From Amycolatopsis coloradensis (GTDB lineage: Bacteria; Actinomycetota; Actinomycetes; Mycobacteriales; Pseudonocardiaceae): a DNA stretch of 64,000 nucleotides. The position numbers and the translations under genes were made by a program. The DNA lies in the NCBI RefSeq assembly GCF_001953865.1, contig NZ_MQUQ01000012.1, positions 248,001 to 312,000 on the forward strand, given 5' to 3'. Below are positions 1 through 7,660 of this stretch, in pieces. The notes under the pieces are model-generated. The model was given only the letters and a program-made list of their open reading frames with translations, did not search any database and was not told the origin of the DNA. Each line of letters starts with the position of its first letter. The first letter of the stretch is position 1.

Positions 1-45
1 CGGTAGTGCGCGACACGAACTACCGCAACTAGAGGACGAAACGCG
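1..45. repeat. Long palindromic repeat, copy 1 (cut by window edge)
   Basis: The right arm (22-45) is identical to the 24-base right arms at 52966-52989 and 63277-63300 and contains the shared core GCAACTAGAGGACGAAACG. Only the last bases of the left arm (1-4) lie inside the window. The stem can extend by AGT/ACT into the loop. It belongs to the five-copy family described at 6123, 52926, 55957 and 63237. It lies downstream of glpK, probably between that operon and a gene outside the window. Confidence 0.85.
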
Positions 46-136
46 GTCAGGAGGGGGCGGGGCGGGCTGGGATGTCTCAAAGGTGGCCTTCGAGGCATTA
101 GGGAAGCGACCGGCGGGCCAAGCGGAGCACATCTGA

Positions 137-193
137 AGTACGTGAAGGCCCCCTTCCGGTACTTAGGCGCAAGGAAGGAGGCCTTCATGTACT
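137..193. terminator. Hairpin downstream of glpK
   Basis: Two 21-base arms (137-157 and 173-193) pair with one GU pair and one mismatch around a 15-base loop. The right arm ends in the motif GGCCTTCATGTACT. It starts 8 bases past the glpK stop and has no U-tract, as is common for actinobacterial terminators. Related arms recur at 10707-10774, 27343-27363, 27681-27700 and 41435-41463. Confidence 0.7.
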
Positions 194-200
194 CACCAGG

Positions 201-1715
201 TCAGTCTTCGCCCTCGACCCAGTCGAAGGTCTTCGTGACGGCCTTCTTCCAGTTGCGGTACTCGGACTCGCGGCGGGCCTCGTCCATCGACGGGTCCCAC
301 TGCTTGTCCTGCGCCCAGTTGTTGCGGATGTCGTCTTCGCTCTTCCAGAAGCCCACCGCGAGACCGGCCGCGTAGGCCGCACCGAGCGCGGTGGTCTCGT
401 TGACCACCGGGCGGATCACCGGCACGCCGAGGATGTCGGCCTGGAACTGCATGAGCAGTTCGTTGACGACCATGCCGCCGTCGACCTTCAGCGACTTCAG
501 CGGGACACCGGAGTCGGCGTTCATCGCGTCGATCACCTCGCGCGACTGGAACGCGGTCGCCTCCAGGACGGCCCGCGAAATGTGCCCCTTGTTGACGAAC
601 CGGGTGAGGCCGACGATCGCGCCGCGGGCGTCGGAGCGCCAGTACGGCGCGAAGAGGCCCGAGAACGCCGGAACGAAGTACGCGCCACCGTTGTCCTCGA
701 CGCTGCGGGCGTGCTGCTCGACTTCGGCCGCGGAGCCGATCAGGCCGAGGTTGTCCCGCAGCCACTGCACGAGCGAACCGGTGACCGCGATCGACCCTTC
801 GAGCGCGTACACCGTGTCGTTCGAGCCGATCTTGTAGCAGACCGTGGTGAGCAGCCCGTTGTCCGACATGACCTTCTCGGTGCCGGTGTTGAGCAACATG
901 AAGTTGCCGGTGCCGTAGGTGTTCTTCGCTTCACCCGGCGAGAGGCACGCCTGCCCGAAGGTCGCCGCCTGCTGGTCGCCCAGGATGCCCGAGATCGGGA
1001 CCCCGGCCAGCGCGCCCTTCTCGCGGACCTTGCCGTAGGTCTCCGAGGACGACCGGATCTCCGGGAGCATCGACAGCGGGATCGTCATCTCCTCCGCGAT
1101 CCCGGCGTCCCACTCCAGCGTGTCGAGGTCCATCAGCATGGTCCGCGAGGCGTTGGTCGGGTCGGTGACGTGCACGCCGCCGTCGACCCCGCCGGTCATG
1201 TTCCACAGCACCCAGGTGTCCATGTTGCCGAAGACCAGGTCGCCCGCTTCGGCCTTCGCGCGGGCACCGTCGACGTTGTCGAGGATCCACTTGATCTTCG
1301 GCCCGGAGAAGTAGGTCGCCAACGGCAGGCCCACCTTCTCGCGGTAGCGCTCCTGGCCGCCACCGAGCGCGCCGAGGTCGCTGACGATCTTGTCGGTGCG
1401 GGTGTCCTGCCACACGATGGCGTTGTACACCGGCTTCCCGGTGGTGCGGTCCCAGACCAGCGTGGTCTCGCGCTGGTTGGTGATGCCGACCGCGACGATG
1501 TCGCTCGCGACCAGGTCCCCCTTGGCGAGCGCGCCCGCCGCCACCGCTCGGGTGTTCTCCCAGATCTCTTCGGCGTCGTGCTCGACCCAGCCCGCCTTCG
1601 GGAAGATCTGTTCGTGCTCCCGCTGGTCGACGGCGACCACCCGGCCGGAGTGGTCGAAGATCATGCAGCGGGTCGACGTCGTGCCCTGGTCGATCGCGGC
1701 TACGTACGAAGTCAT
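201..1715 (-). CDS. glpK: Glycerol kinase
   Basis: This FGGY-family kinase of 504 residues phosphorylates glycerol to glycerol 3-phosphate with ATP in the cytoplasm. The N-terminal phosphate-binding motif AIDQGTTST starts near residue 6. The second ATPase segment YGTGNFMLLNTG and the C-terminal VDGGMVVNELLMQFQADIL are intact, and the length is normal. The ATG at 1715 is chosen because a GGAG lies 6-7 bases upstream; the frame stays open beyond it but the extra sequence overlaps glpF and is not kinase-like. It lies 13 bases downstream of glpF on the same strand, so the two form a glpF-glpK uptake and trapping operon, divergent from glpD. Confidence 0.97.
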   Translation of the reverse strand: MTSYVAAIDQGTTSTRCMIFDHSGRVVAVDQREHEQIFPKAGWVEHDAEEIWENTRAVAAGALAKGDLVASDIVAVGITNQRETTLVWDRTTGKPVYNAIVWQDTRTDKIVSDLGALGGGQERYREKVGLPLATYFSGPKIKWILDNVDGARAKAEAGDLVFGNMDTWVLWNMTGGVDGGVHVTDPTNASRTMLMDLDTLEWDAGIAEEMTIPLSMLPEIRSSSETYGKVREKGALAGVPISGILGDQQAATFGQACLSPGEAKNTYGTGNFMLLNTGTEKVMSDNGLLTTVCYKIGSNDTVYALEGSIAVTGSLVQWLRDNLGLIGSAAEVEQHARSVEDNGGAYFVPAFSGLFAPYWRSDARGAIVGLTRFVNKGHISRAVLEATAFQSREVIDAMNADSGVPLKSLKVDGGMVVNELLMQFQADILGVPVIRPVVNETTALGAAYAAGLAVGFWKSEDDIRNNWAQDKQWDPSMDEARRESEYRNWKKAVTKTFDWVEGED

Positions 1716-1728
1716 CGAAGCTCCAGTC

Positions 1729-2484
1729 TCAGGTGAGGTTGTGGACGGCGAGGAACAGCAGCGCGGCCAGCGCACCGCCGACCAGCGGGCCGACGACGGG
1801 GACCCAGGAGTAAGCCCAGTTCGGGTTGGCCTTGTTCTTGATGGGCAGCAGGAACGCGTACGCGATCCGGGGGCCGAGGTCTCGGGCCGGGTTGATGGCG
1901 TAACCGGTCGGGCCACCGAGGGACTGGCCGATGACCAGCACGACGAACGCTACCCCGGCGTAGCCGAGCGCGGAGTTGCCGAAACTCGGCGTTCCGCTTT
2001 CACCCGTGGCGTTGGCGTAGACCGGGCTGAGCAGGATCCACGCCACCAGCACGAAGGTACCGATGATCTCGGTGACGAGGTTCCAGACCTTGTTCGGGAT
2101 CTGCGGCGCGGTCGAGAAGATGCCCAGCGTCTCGTCGCGGTTCGGGTGGTCGTCGAACTGCAGTTTGTAGGTGGCCCAGCAGAGCACGGCGCCGACGATC
2201 GCGCCGACCATCTGCCCGGCGAAGTAGATCGGGACGTCGCCCCATGCGGTCTTGTCGGCGATGGCGAGGCCCAGTGTCACCGCGGGGTTGAGGTGCGCGC
2301 CGCTCGGCGCGGCGATGCTGGCACCGGTGAAGACCGCGAACGCCCACGCGAGGGTGATCATCACGATGCCACCGTTGTGGCCGTTGTTCTTGCGCAACAC
2401 GTGGTTGGCGACCACGCCGTTACCCAGCAGGATCAGGACAGCCGTTCCCAGCGACTCCCAGACGAAGATGGCTCCCACACTCAC
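1729..2484 (-). CDS. glpF: Glycerol uptake facilitator (MIP family)
   Basis: This 251-residue aquaglyceroporin lets glycerol diffuse across the membrane. Both half-helix boxes are present: the first reads SGAHLNPAVT (NPA) and the second GYAINPARDLGPR (NPA followed by the Asp-Arg typical of glycerol-selective channels). About six hydrophobic segments fit the family. The GTG at 2484 is chosen because GGAGGT sits 6 bases upstream. It is the first gene of the glpF-glpK operon. Inducible expression by glycerol is expected but no regulator gene is nearby in the window. Confidence 0.95.
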   Translation of the reverse strand: MSVGAIFVWESLGTAVLILLGNGVVANHVLRKNNGHNGGIVMITLAWAFAVFTGASIAAPSGAHLNPAVTLGLAIADKTAWGDVPIYFAGQMVGAIVGAVLCWATYKLQFDDHPNRDETLGIFSTAPQIPNKVWNLVTEIIGTFVLVAWILLSPVYANATGESGTPSFGNSALGYAGVAFVVLVIGQSLGGPTGYAINPARDLGPRIAYAFLLPIKNKANPNWAYSWVPVVGPLVGGALAALLFLAVHNLT

Positions 2485-2718
2485 CGTACGACCTCCACAT
2501 TGGACATTCCGCGCAGGGTCGTACACGGTGTGCTACGGCGCCCTTGCCGACCCACGTCCGACGCACGTTACCGTCGCGTATTTGTTCCTTCCAGGCGTTG
2601 AGCGGGCGAATTCTTGCAAGATCGGCGAGGGTTACGCCACACGTGTCACCCGCACAACGGACCGGTCACGGCCGATCGTGCGATGCTGGAGACACAGCGG
2701 CACAAGGAGGAATGTCAC
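2485..2718. promoter_or_regulatory. Divergent promoter region glpF / glpD
   Basis: This 234-base gap separates glpFK from glpD and must hold both promoters. An inverted repeat GTACGACC (2486-2493) / GGTCGTAC (2517-2524) lies just upstream of glpF and overlaps its ribosome binding site. A short palindrome ACACGTGT lies at 2639-2646. The glpD ribosome binding site AAGGAGG is at 2704-2710. Which of these is an operator cannot be told from sequence alone. Confidence 0.5.
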
Positions 2719-4458
2719 GTGGCAAGCTCTCAGCGCGAAGCCGAAAACAGCCCCGCCAGGCTGGGACCGCTCAAGCGGGAAGAGTCGTGGCAGCGGCTGG
2801 GTGAGGACAAATTCGACCTCGTCGTGATCGGCGGCGGAGTGGTCGGGGCCGGTACGGCGCTCGACGCCGCGACGCGCGGACTGCGGGTCGCGCTGGTCGA
2901 AGCGCGCGACCTCGCCTCGGGGACGTCGAGCCGCTCCAGCAAGCTTTTCCACGGCGGGCTCCGTTACCTCGAACAACTGGAATTCGGTCTGGTGCGCGAA
3001 GCTCTGCGGGAACGCGAGCTCATGCTGACGACGATCGCGCCGCATCTGGTGAAGCCGGTCAGCTTCCTGTACCCGCTGACGCACCGGATCTGGGAGCGTC
3101 CGTACACCGCGGCCGGCTTGCTGATGTACGACACGATGGGTGGCGCGCGGTCGGTCCCCGGCCAGAAGCACCTGAGCCGCGCGGGCGCGCTGCGGATGGT
3201 CCCGGCGCTGAAGCGGTCCGCGTTGATCGGCGGGATCCGTTACTACGACGCGCAATCCGACGACGCGCGGCACACGATGACCGTCGCCCGCACCGCGGCG
3301 CACTATGGCGCCGTGGTGCGCACCTCCACCCAGGTGGTGGGTTTCCTCCGCGAGGCGGACCGTATTTCCGGTGTCCGCGTGCGTGACGTCGAAGACGGCC
3401 GCGAGACCGAGATCCACGCTTCCGCGGTGGTCAACTGCACCGGCGTCTGGACCGACGAACTGCAGCGGCTTTCCGGTGGCCGCGGCCGGTTCCGGGTGCG
3501 GGCGAGCAAGGGCGTCCACATCGTCGTCCCGCGCGACCGGATCGTCTCGGAATCGGGCATGATCCTGCGCACCGAGAAGTCCGTGCTGTTCGTCATCCCG
3601 TGGCGTAACCACTGGATCGTGGGAACCACCGACACCGACTGGAACCTCGACCTCGCGCATCCCGCCGCGACGAAGCACGACATCGACTACCTCCTCGAAC
3701 ACGTCAACACCGTGCTCGCGACACCGCTGACGCACGATGACATCGAAGGGGTCTACGCGGGACTCCGGCCTTTGCTCGCCGGGGAAAGCGAAGAGACGTC
3801 GAAGCTTTCGCGTGAGCACGCGGTCGCCAGGGTCGCACCGGGACTGGTCGCGATCGCGGGCGGCAAATACACCACCTACCGGGTGATGGCGGCCGACGCC
3901 GTCGACGCCGCGGCCGTCGACCTGCCCGGCAGGCCACAGCCGTCCATCACCGACAAGGTGCCGCTGCTGGGCGCCGACGGCTACCACGCGCTGGTGAACC
4001 AGGCCGACCAGCTGGCCGGCGAGCACGGGCTGCACCCGTACCGAGTCCGTCATCTGCTCGACCGGTACGGCTCGATGGTGCACGAGGTCCTCGCGCTCGG
4101 CGAAGGGCGGCCGGAACTGCTCAAGCCGCTGGAGCACGCGCCGGACTATCTCGGCGTCGAGGTCGTCTACGCGGCCAGCCACGAGGGCGCGCTTCACCTG
4201 GAAGACGTCCTCGCGCGCCGGACGCGGATCTCGATCGAGTACGCGCACCGCGGCGTCGACTGCGCCGAGCAGGTCGGCGCACTGGTGGGCGAGGTGCTCG
4301 GCTGGTCGAAGGACCAAATCACCCGCGAGGTCGAGGTCTACAAGGCACGGGTGGAAGCGGAACGGAAGTCCCAGTCGCAGCCGAGCGACGAGGCCGCCGA
4401 CGCGTTGCGGTCGTCCGCACCGGAAGCACGCTCCGGGATCATCGAACCGGTGAGTTGA
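2719..4458 (+). CDS. glpD: Glycerol-3-phosphate dehydrogenase (FAD)
   Basis: This 579-residue flavoprotein oxidises glycerol 3-phosphate to dihydroxyacetone phosphate and passes electrons to the respiratory chain at the inner membrane face. The Rossmann FAD motif VVIGGGVVGAGTALDAATRG lies near residue 30, followed by SSRSSKLFHGGLRYLE, typical of GlpD. The second FAD contact IAGGKYTTYRVMA is in the C-terminal half, followed by the DAO C-terminal domain. The GTG at 2719 has AAGGAGG 8 bases upstream; an upstream in-frame ATG would need an unlike extension. Together with glpFK it completes glycerol entry into glycolysis. Confidence 0.96.
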   Translation: MASSQREAENSPARLGPLKREESWQRLGEDKFDLVVIGGGVVGAGTALDAATRGLRVALVEARDLASGTSSRSSKLFHGGLRYLEQLEFGLVREALRERELMLTTIAPHLVKPVSFLYPLTHRIWERPYTAAGLLMYDTMGGARSVPGQKHLSRAGALRMVPALKRSALIGGIRYYDAQSDDARHTMTVARTAAHYGAVVRTSTQVVGFLREADRISGVRVRDVEDGRETEIHASAVVNCTGVWTDELQRLSGGRGRFRVRASKGVHIVVPRDRIVSESGMILRTEKSVLFVIPWRNHWIVGTTDTDWNLDLAHPAATKHDIDYLLEHVNTVLATPLTHDDIEGVYAGLRPLLAGESEETSKLSREHAVARVAPGLVAIAGGKYTTYRVMAADAVDAAAVDLPGRPQPSITDKVPLLGADGYHALVNQADQLAGEHGLHPYRVRHLLDRYGSMVHEVLALGEGRPELLKPLEHAPDYLGVEVVYAASHEGALHLEDVLARRTRISIEYAHRGVDCAEQVGALVGEVLGWSKDQITREVEVYKARVEAERKSQSQPSDEAADALRSSAPEARSGIIEPVS

Positions 4459-4648
4459 TTTCCGGTGCCGAGTGGTGTGCCACGCGCGCAGAGATCGTTG
4501 CCTGATCGGGTGAATCTGGCATAGCGTCGGCCGTCCCAGCCCGCGCGGCCGAAGGCCCCGCCATCGCGGTGGCAGGGCCCTTGCCCGCGAACGGGAGAAG
4601 TCGCGGCCGCGGGCTCCTTGGTCAGGCACTCAGACGGAAGGCGGCTTT

Positions 4649-6112
4649 GTGGTGTTTCTCGACTCGTCGACGTGGACGGACCGGATCTTCGCCGGAGGCG
4701 CGTGGGTGCCCGGCACCGGTGGCACCCGTGACGTCACGGAGCCCGCGACCGGTGCGGTCTTGGGCAGCGTCGGGATCGCTTCGGCCGCGGACGCCGCGAG
4801 AGCGGCGGAAACCGCGGCCGAAGCACAACGGTCCTGGGCGGCGACCCCGCACGTCCAGCGCGCCGCGATCCTGCGCGAAGCGGCGCGGCTGTGGTCCGAG
4901 TACGCCGACGAGATCCGCTGGTGGAACGTGCGCGAGGTCGGCGCGGTGCCGGGCGTCGCCGGTTTCTCACTGCACGTCGCGGAACAGGAGTGCTACGAAG
5001 CGGCGGCCTTGCCTGGCCGCCCGTACGGCGAACTCCTGCCGAGTGAAGAACCGCGCCTTTCGATGGCACGCCGTGTCCCGGCCGGTGTCGTCGCGGTGAT
5101 CTCGCCGTTCAACATGCCGATCATCCTGGGCATCCGGTCGGTCGCCCCGGCGCTCGCGCTGGGCAACGCCGTCATCCTGAAGCCGGACCCGCGCACCGCG
5201 GTCACCGGTGGCGTGGTCCTCGCGCGGATTTTCGAGGAAGCGGGACTGCCGCCGGGAGTGCTGCAAATGCTGCCGGGTGGCGCGGACGTCGGCGAGACGC
5301 TGGTGACGCATCCGGCGGTCCGGGTCATCTCCTTCACCGGATCGACCGGTGCCGGGCGCAAGGTCGGTGAACTCGCCGGAAAGCATCTGAAGCGGGCGCA
5401 TCTGGAACTGGGCGGGAACTCCGCGCTCATCGTGCTCGACGACGCGGACGTGGACGAGGCGGCCGGAGTCGCCGCGTTCGGCTCCTTCTTCCATCAGGGC
5501 CAGATCTGCATGACCACCGGCCGGCATCTGGTGCACGAGCGGATCTATGACGATTTCGTCGAGCGGCTGGCGGCGAAGGCGGCCGCGATCCGGGTGGGCG
5601 ACCCGGCGCGGGACGAGGTCGCGCTCGGCCCGATCATCGACGCCGGGCAGCGGGACAAGATCCACGCGCTGGTCACGGCCAGTGTGGCGGCGGGAGCGCG
5701 GGTCGCCGCCGGTGCCGACTACGACCGGCTGTTCTACTCCGCGACGGTGCTCGCCGACGTGCCGCCGACGGCGCCCGCGGTCGCCGAGGAGATCTTCGGC
5801 CCGGTCGCGCCGGTCGTGCGGTTCTCCGACGCGGAGGAGGCCGTCCGGCTCGCCACGGCGAGCGAATACGGGCTTTCGCTGGGGATCGTCACCCGTGACG
5901 TCCTCAAAGGACTGGACCTGGCCGACCGCGTCCCGACCGGCATCGTGCACATCAACGACCAGACCGTCAGCGACGAGGCGAACAGCCCCTTCGGTGGCGT
6001 CGCCGCTTCGGGCACCGGGAGCCGTTTCGGCGGGGCGGCGGCGAACGTCGAGGCCTTCACCGAGACCCGCTGGGTCACCGTCCGCTCCACACCCCCCACC
6101 TACCCCTTCTGA
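4649..6112 (+). CDS. NAD(P)-dependent aldehyde dehydrogenase
   Basis: This 487-residue aldehyde dehydrogenase resembles the benzaldehyde/vanillin-type branch. It keeps the general base Glu253 in LELGGNSAL and the catalytic Cys287 in QGQICMTTGR. The N-terminal cofactor segment contains VVAVISPFNMPIILGIRSV, where the Phe-Asn-Met-Pro replaces the commoner Trp-Asn-Phe-Pro. The start is one of two adjacent GTG codons (4649, 4652) with GGAAG 8 bases upstream. The gene stands alone after a 190-base gap from glpD. The substrate is not deducible; an aromatic aldehyde is an inference from family resemblance. Confidence 0.88.
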   Translation: MVFLDSSTWTDRIFAGGAWVPGTGGTRDVTEPATGAVLGSVGIASAADAARAAETAAEAQRSWAATPHVQRAAILREAARLWSEYADEIRWWNVREVGAVPGVAGFSLHVAEQECYEAAALPGRPYGELLPSEEPRLSMARRVPAGVVAVISPFNMPIILGIRSVAPALALGNAVILKPDPRTAVTGGVVLARIFEEAGLPPGVLQMLPGGADVGETLVTHPAVRVISFTGSTGAGRKVGELAGKHLKRAHLELGGNSALIVLDDADVDEAAGVAAFGSFFHQGQICMTTGRHLVHERIYDDFVERLAAKAAAIRVGDPARDEVALGPIIDAGQRDKIHALVTASVAAGARVAAGADYDRLFYSATVLADVPPTAPAVAEEIFGPVAPVVRFSDAEEAVRLATASEYGLSLGIVTRDVLKGLDLADRVPTGIVHINDQTVSDEANSPFGGVAASGTGSRFGGAAANVEAFTETRWVTVRSTPPTYPF

Positions 6113-6122
6113 CCATCGCAAG

Positions 6123-6175
6123 TCGTCCTCTAGTTGCGGTGGTTCGCACTACGTACTACCGCAACTAGAGGACGA
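6123..6175. repeat. Long palindromic repeat, copy 2
   Basis: Perfect 18-base arms (6123-6140 and 6158-6175, core CGTCCTCTAGTTGCGGT) flank a 17-base loop. It sits between the convergent aldehyde dehydrogenase and GNAT genes, where a bidirectional terminator is expected. The outer flanks no longer pair in this copy, unlike copies 3-5. Confidence 0.9.
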
Positions 6176-6189
6176 AACGCGGGGAGGGG

Positions 6190-6720
6190 TCAGGCGGTGC
6201 GGCGCCAGCGGATGAGGCGTTCCCCGGTCGGGGCCGGGTCCAGTTCGGGCCCGATCAGGGTGAACCCGCATTTGCGGGCGACCGACGCCGAAATCTCATT
6301 GGTCTCTTCGTAGCGGTAGCTGACCTCGCGCAGGCCGAGGCCGCCGAAACCGAACCGCAGGGCCGCGTTGAGCGCCGTGCTCGCCACACCCCTGCCCCGG
6401 GACGCCGCGCGCACCCAGACCGACGCCTCCGCGTACCCGAGGTCGAGATCGAGATCCCGCAGGCCGACCTCACCCAGCAGCTCCCCGGTCGTCGGCTCGG
6501 CCACCGCCCAGGAACAGCGTTCGTCACCGGCCCACTGAGCGGCGCGCAGCGCGACGTACTCGGTCGCCTCGTCCAGGTCCCGCAAGCGATAGTTCAGGAC
6601 GTACTTGCGGTGTGTCGGATCGGCGAAGGCCGCGACCAGCGCCGGACGGTCGTCGAGGGCCTTGTCGGCCCGCAGCTGCCGCAGGTAGTACTCGCCCGCG
6701 TTGATCTCCACCGGTTCCAC
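6190..6720 (-). CDS. GNAT family N-acetyltransferase (RimJ/RimL type)
   Basis: This 176-residue protein carries the RimJ/RimL-like GNAT fold. The acetyl-CoA pyrophosphate loop is RAASRGRGVASTALNAAL near residue 105, preceded by the strand LLGEVGLRDLDLDLGYAE. The C-terminal segment EETNEISASVARKCGFTLIG matches the N/S-x-x-S-xx-VAxK-xGF motif. It is a cytoplasmic enzyme acetylating an unknown amine, possibly a protein N-terminus or a small molecule. The two DUF1707 genes lie upstream on the same strand. Confidence 0.9.
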   Translation of the reverse strand: MEPVEINAGEYYLRQLRADKALDDRPALVAAFADPTHRKYVLNYRLRDLDEATEYVALRAAQWAGDERCSWAVAEPTTGELLGEVGLRDLDLDLGYAEASVWVRAASRGRGVASTALNAALRFGFGGLGLREVSYRYEETNEISASVARKCGFTLIGPELDPAPTGERLIRWRRTA

Positions 6721-6742
6721 CCTTCGAGGGTAACCGGATCTT

Positions 6743-7138
6743 TCAGCGACGGCGGCTCATGATCAGCGCCACCGCCAGCGGCAGCAGGAACACCAGGAAC
6801 GTCCCCCTGGTGAAGAAGAACAACGCGATCGCGACCGCGGCGGCGATCGGCACGGCGCTCGCGGTCAGCCATTTCGACGGCGTGGCCTCGTTCTTCGCGG
6901 CCGCCTGCGCGACGCCGGGCATCGGGGGCAGCGGCAGCAGCGCGCCGGGCCGCGGCGAGGGCAGGTCCGTGAACAGCGGTTCGAGGTCGCTCGCCATCCT
7001 CGCGGCGCTGACCTTGGCCGAGCGCGTGCCGAACTCGTCGAGGTCGAGTCTGCCGGTGCGGACATGCTCTTCCAGCGCGTCGAGCGCGTCTTGGCGTTCG
7101 GCGTCGCTCAGGCGCATGTCCGGTCTCTCGGCACTCAC
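6743..7138 (-). CDS. DUF1707 membrane protein
   Basis: This 131-residue protein begins with the DUF1707 domain: MRLSDAERQDALDALEEHV, then a conserved GRLDLDEFGTRSAKVSAA. A Pro-rich linker follows. Two close hydrophobic stretches make up the C-terminus (about residues 90-127), so it is probably anchored in the membrane with DUF1707 in the cytoplasm. It is a paralogue of the next upstream gene (7159-7614), 20 bases away. The function of DUF1707 is unknown. Confidence 0.88.
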   Translation of the reverse strand: MSAERPDMRLSDAERQDALDALEEHVRTGRLDLDEFGTRSAKVSAARMASDLEPLFTDLPSPRPGALLPLPPMPGVAQAAAKNEATPSKWLTASAVPIAAAVAIALFFFTRGTFLVFLLPLAVALIMSRRR

Positions 7139-7158
7139 ATACCGAGTCTACGGGCGGA

Positions 7159-7614
7159 TCAGCCGTCCAGCTCCCGGCGGCGCTGCTTCCCGAGCTTCTT
7201 GTGGGCGTTGTCCCAGCCCTTGCCCCAGATGCCTTCGCCGACGGCGCTGATCCCGATCGGGACGAGGATGAACCACCAGGTGACACCGGTGGTGACGATG
7301 AGCGCGATGGAGGCGATGAACAGGATCGGCAGGAGCGCGCCCATGACACGCTGCATCGGCGAGATCCCCGCCCACGGCTTCTCCGGTTCGGTCGCCACCG
7401 GCACGGGCGCGTCGAAGCCCGGATGCGGCTCAGGCAGATCGAGGAAGATCTCGGACAGTTCGCCGCGTGTCTTGGCGGCGGTGACCTGAGCGGACCGCTC
7501 GCCGAATTCGTCGATGTCGATCCGGCCGACGCTCAGATGCTCACCGAGCGCGGTCAGCGCGGACTCTCGATCCCGGTCACTGATCCGCAGCTGCGGAGAC
7601 GGCGCTTCACTCAC
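7159..7614 (-). CDS. DUF1707 membrane protein (paralogue)
   Basis: This 151-residue protein has an N-terminal DUF1707 domain (LRISDRDRESALTALGEHL, then GRIDIDEFGERSAQVTAA), a Pro-rich linker and two hydrophobic helices near residues 90-130. A basic tail KKLGKQRRRELDG follows. It is clearly homologous to the neighbour at 6743-7138, so the pair arose by tandem duplication. No enzymatic motif is visible. Confidence 0.88.
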   Translation of the reverse strand: MSEAPSPQLRISDRDRESALTALGEHLSVGRIDIDEFGERSAQVTAAKTRGELSEIFLDLPEPHPGFDAPVPVATEPEKPWAGISPMQRVMGALLPILFIASIALIVTTGVTWWFILVPIGISAVGEGIWGKGWDNAHKKLGKQRRRELDG

Positions 7615-7660
7615 CCTTTCGATGGTAGGCCGAGCGAGGCGCCGTCTTCCACGACATTCG

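Noticed and set aside
582..1736. Long plus-strand open frame opposite glpK
   Set aside because: High-GC antisense shadow: Arg/Val/Asp-rich, no family, no ribosome binding site, and glpK on the other strand is certain.
2632..4629. 665-codon minus-strand frame opposite glpD
   Set aside because: Shadow of glpD with low-complexity Arg/Val/Asp composition and no domain.
6123..6175. Insertion sequence ends
   Set aside because: The palindromes are not paired around a transposase and show no target duplications; they fit a small dispersed repeat better.
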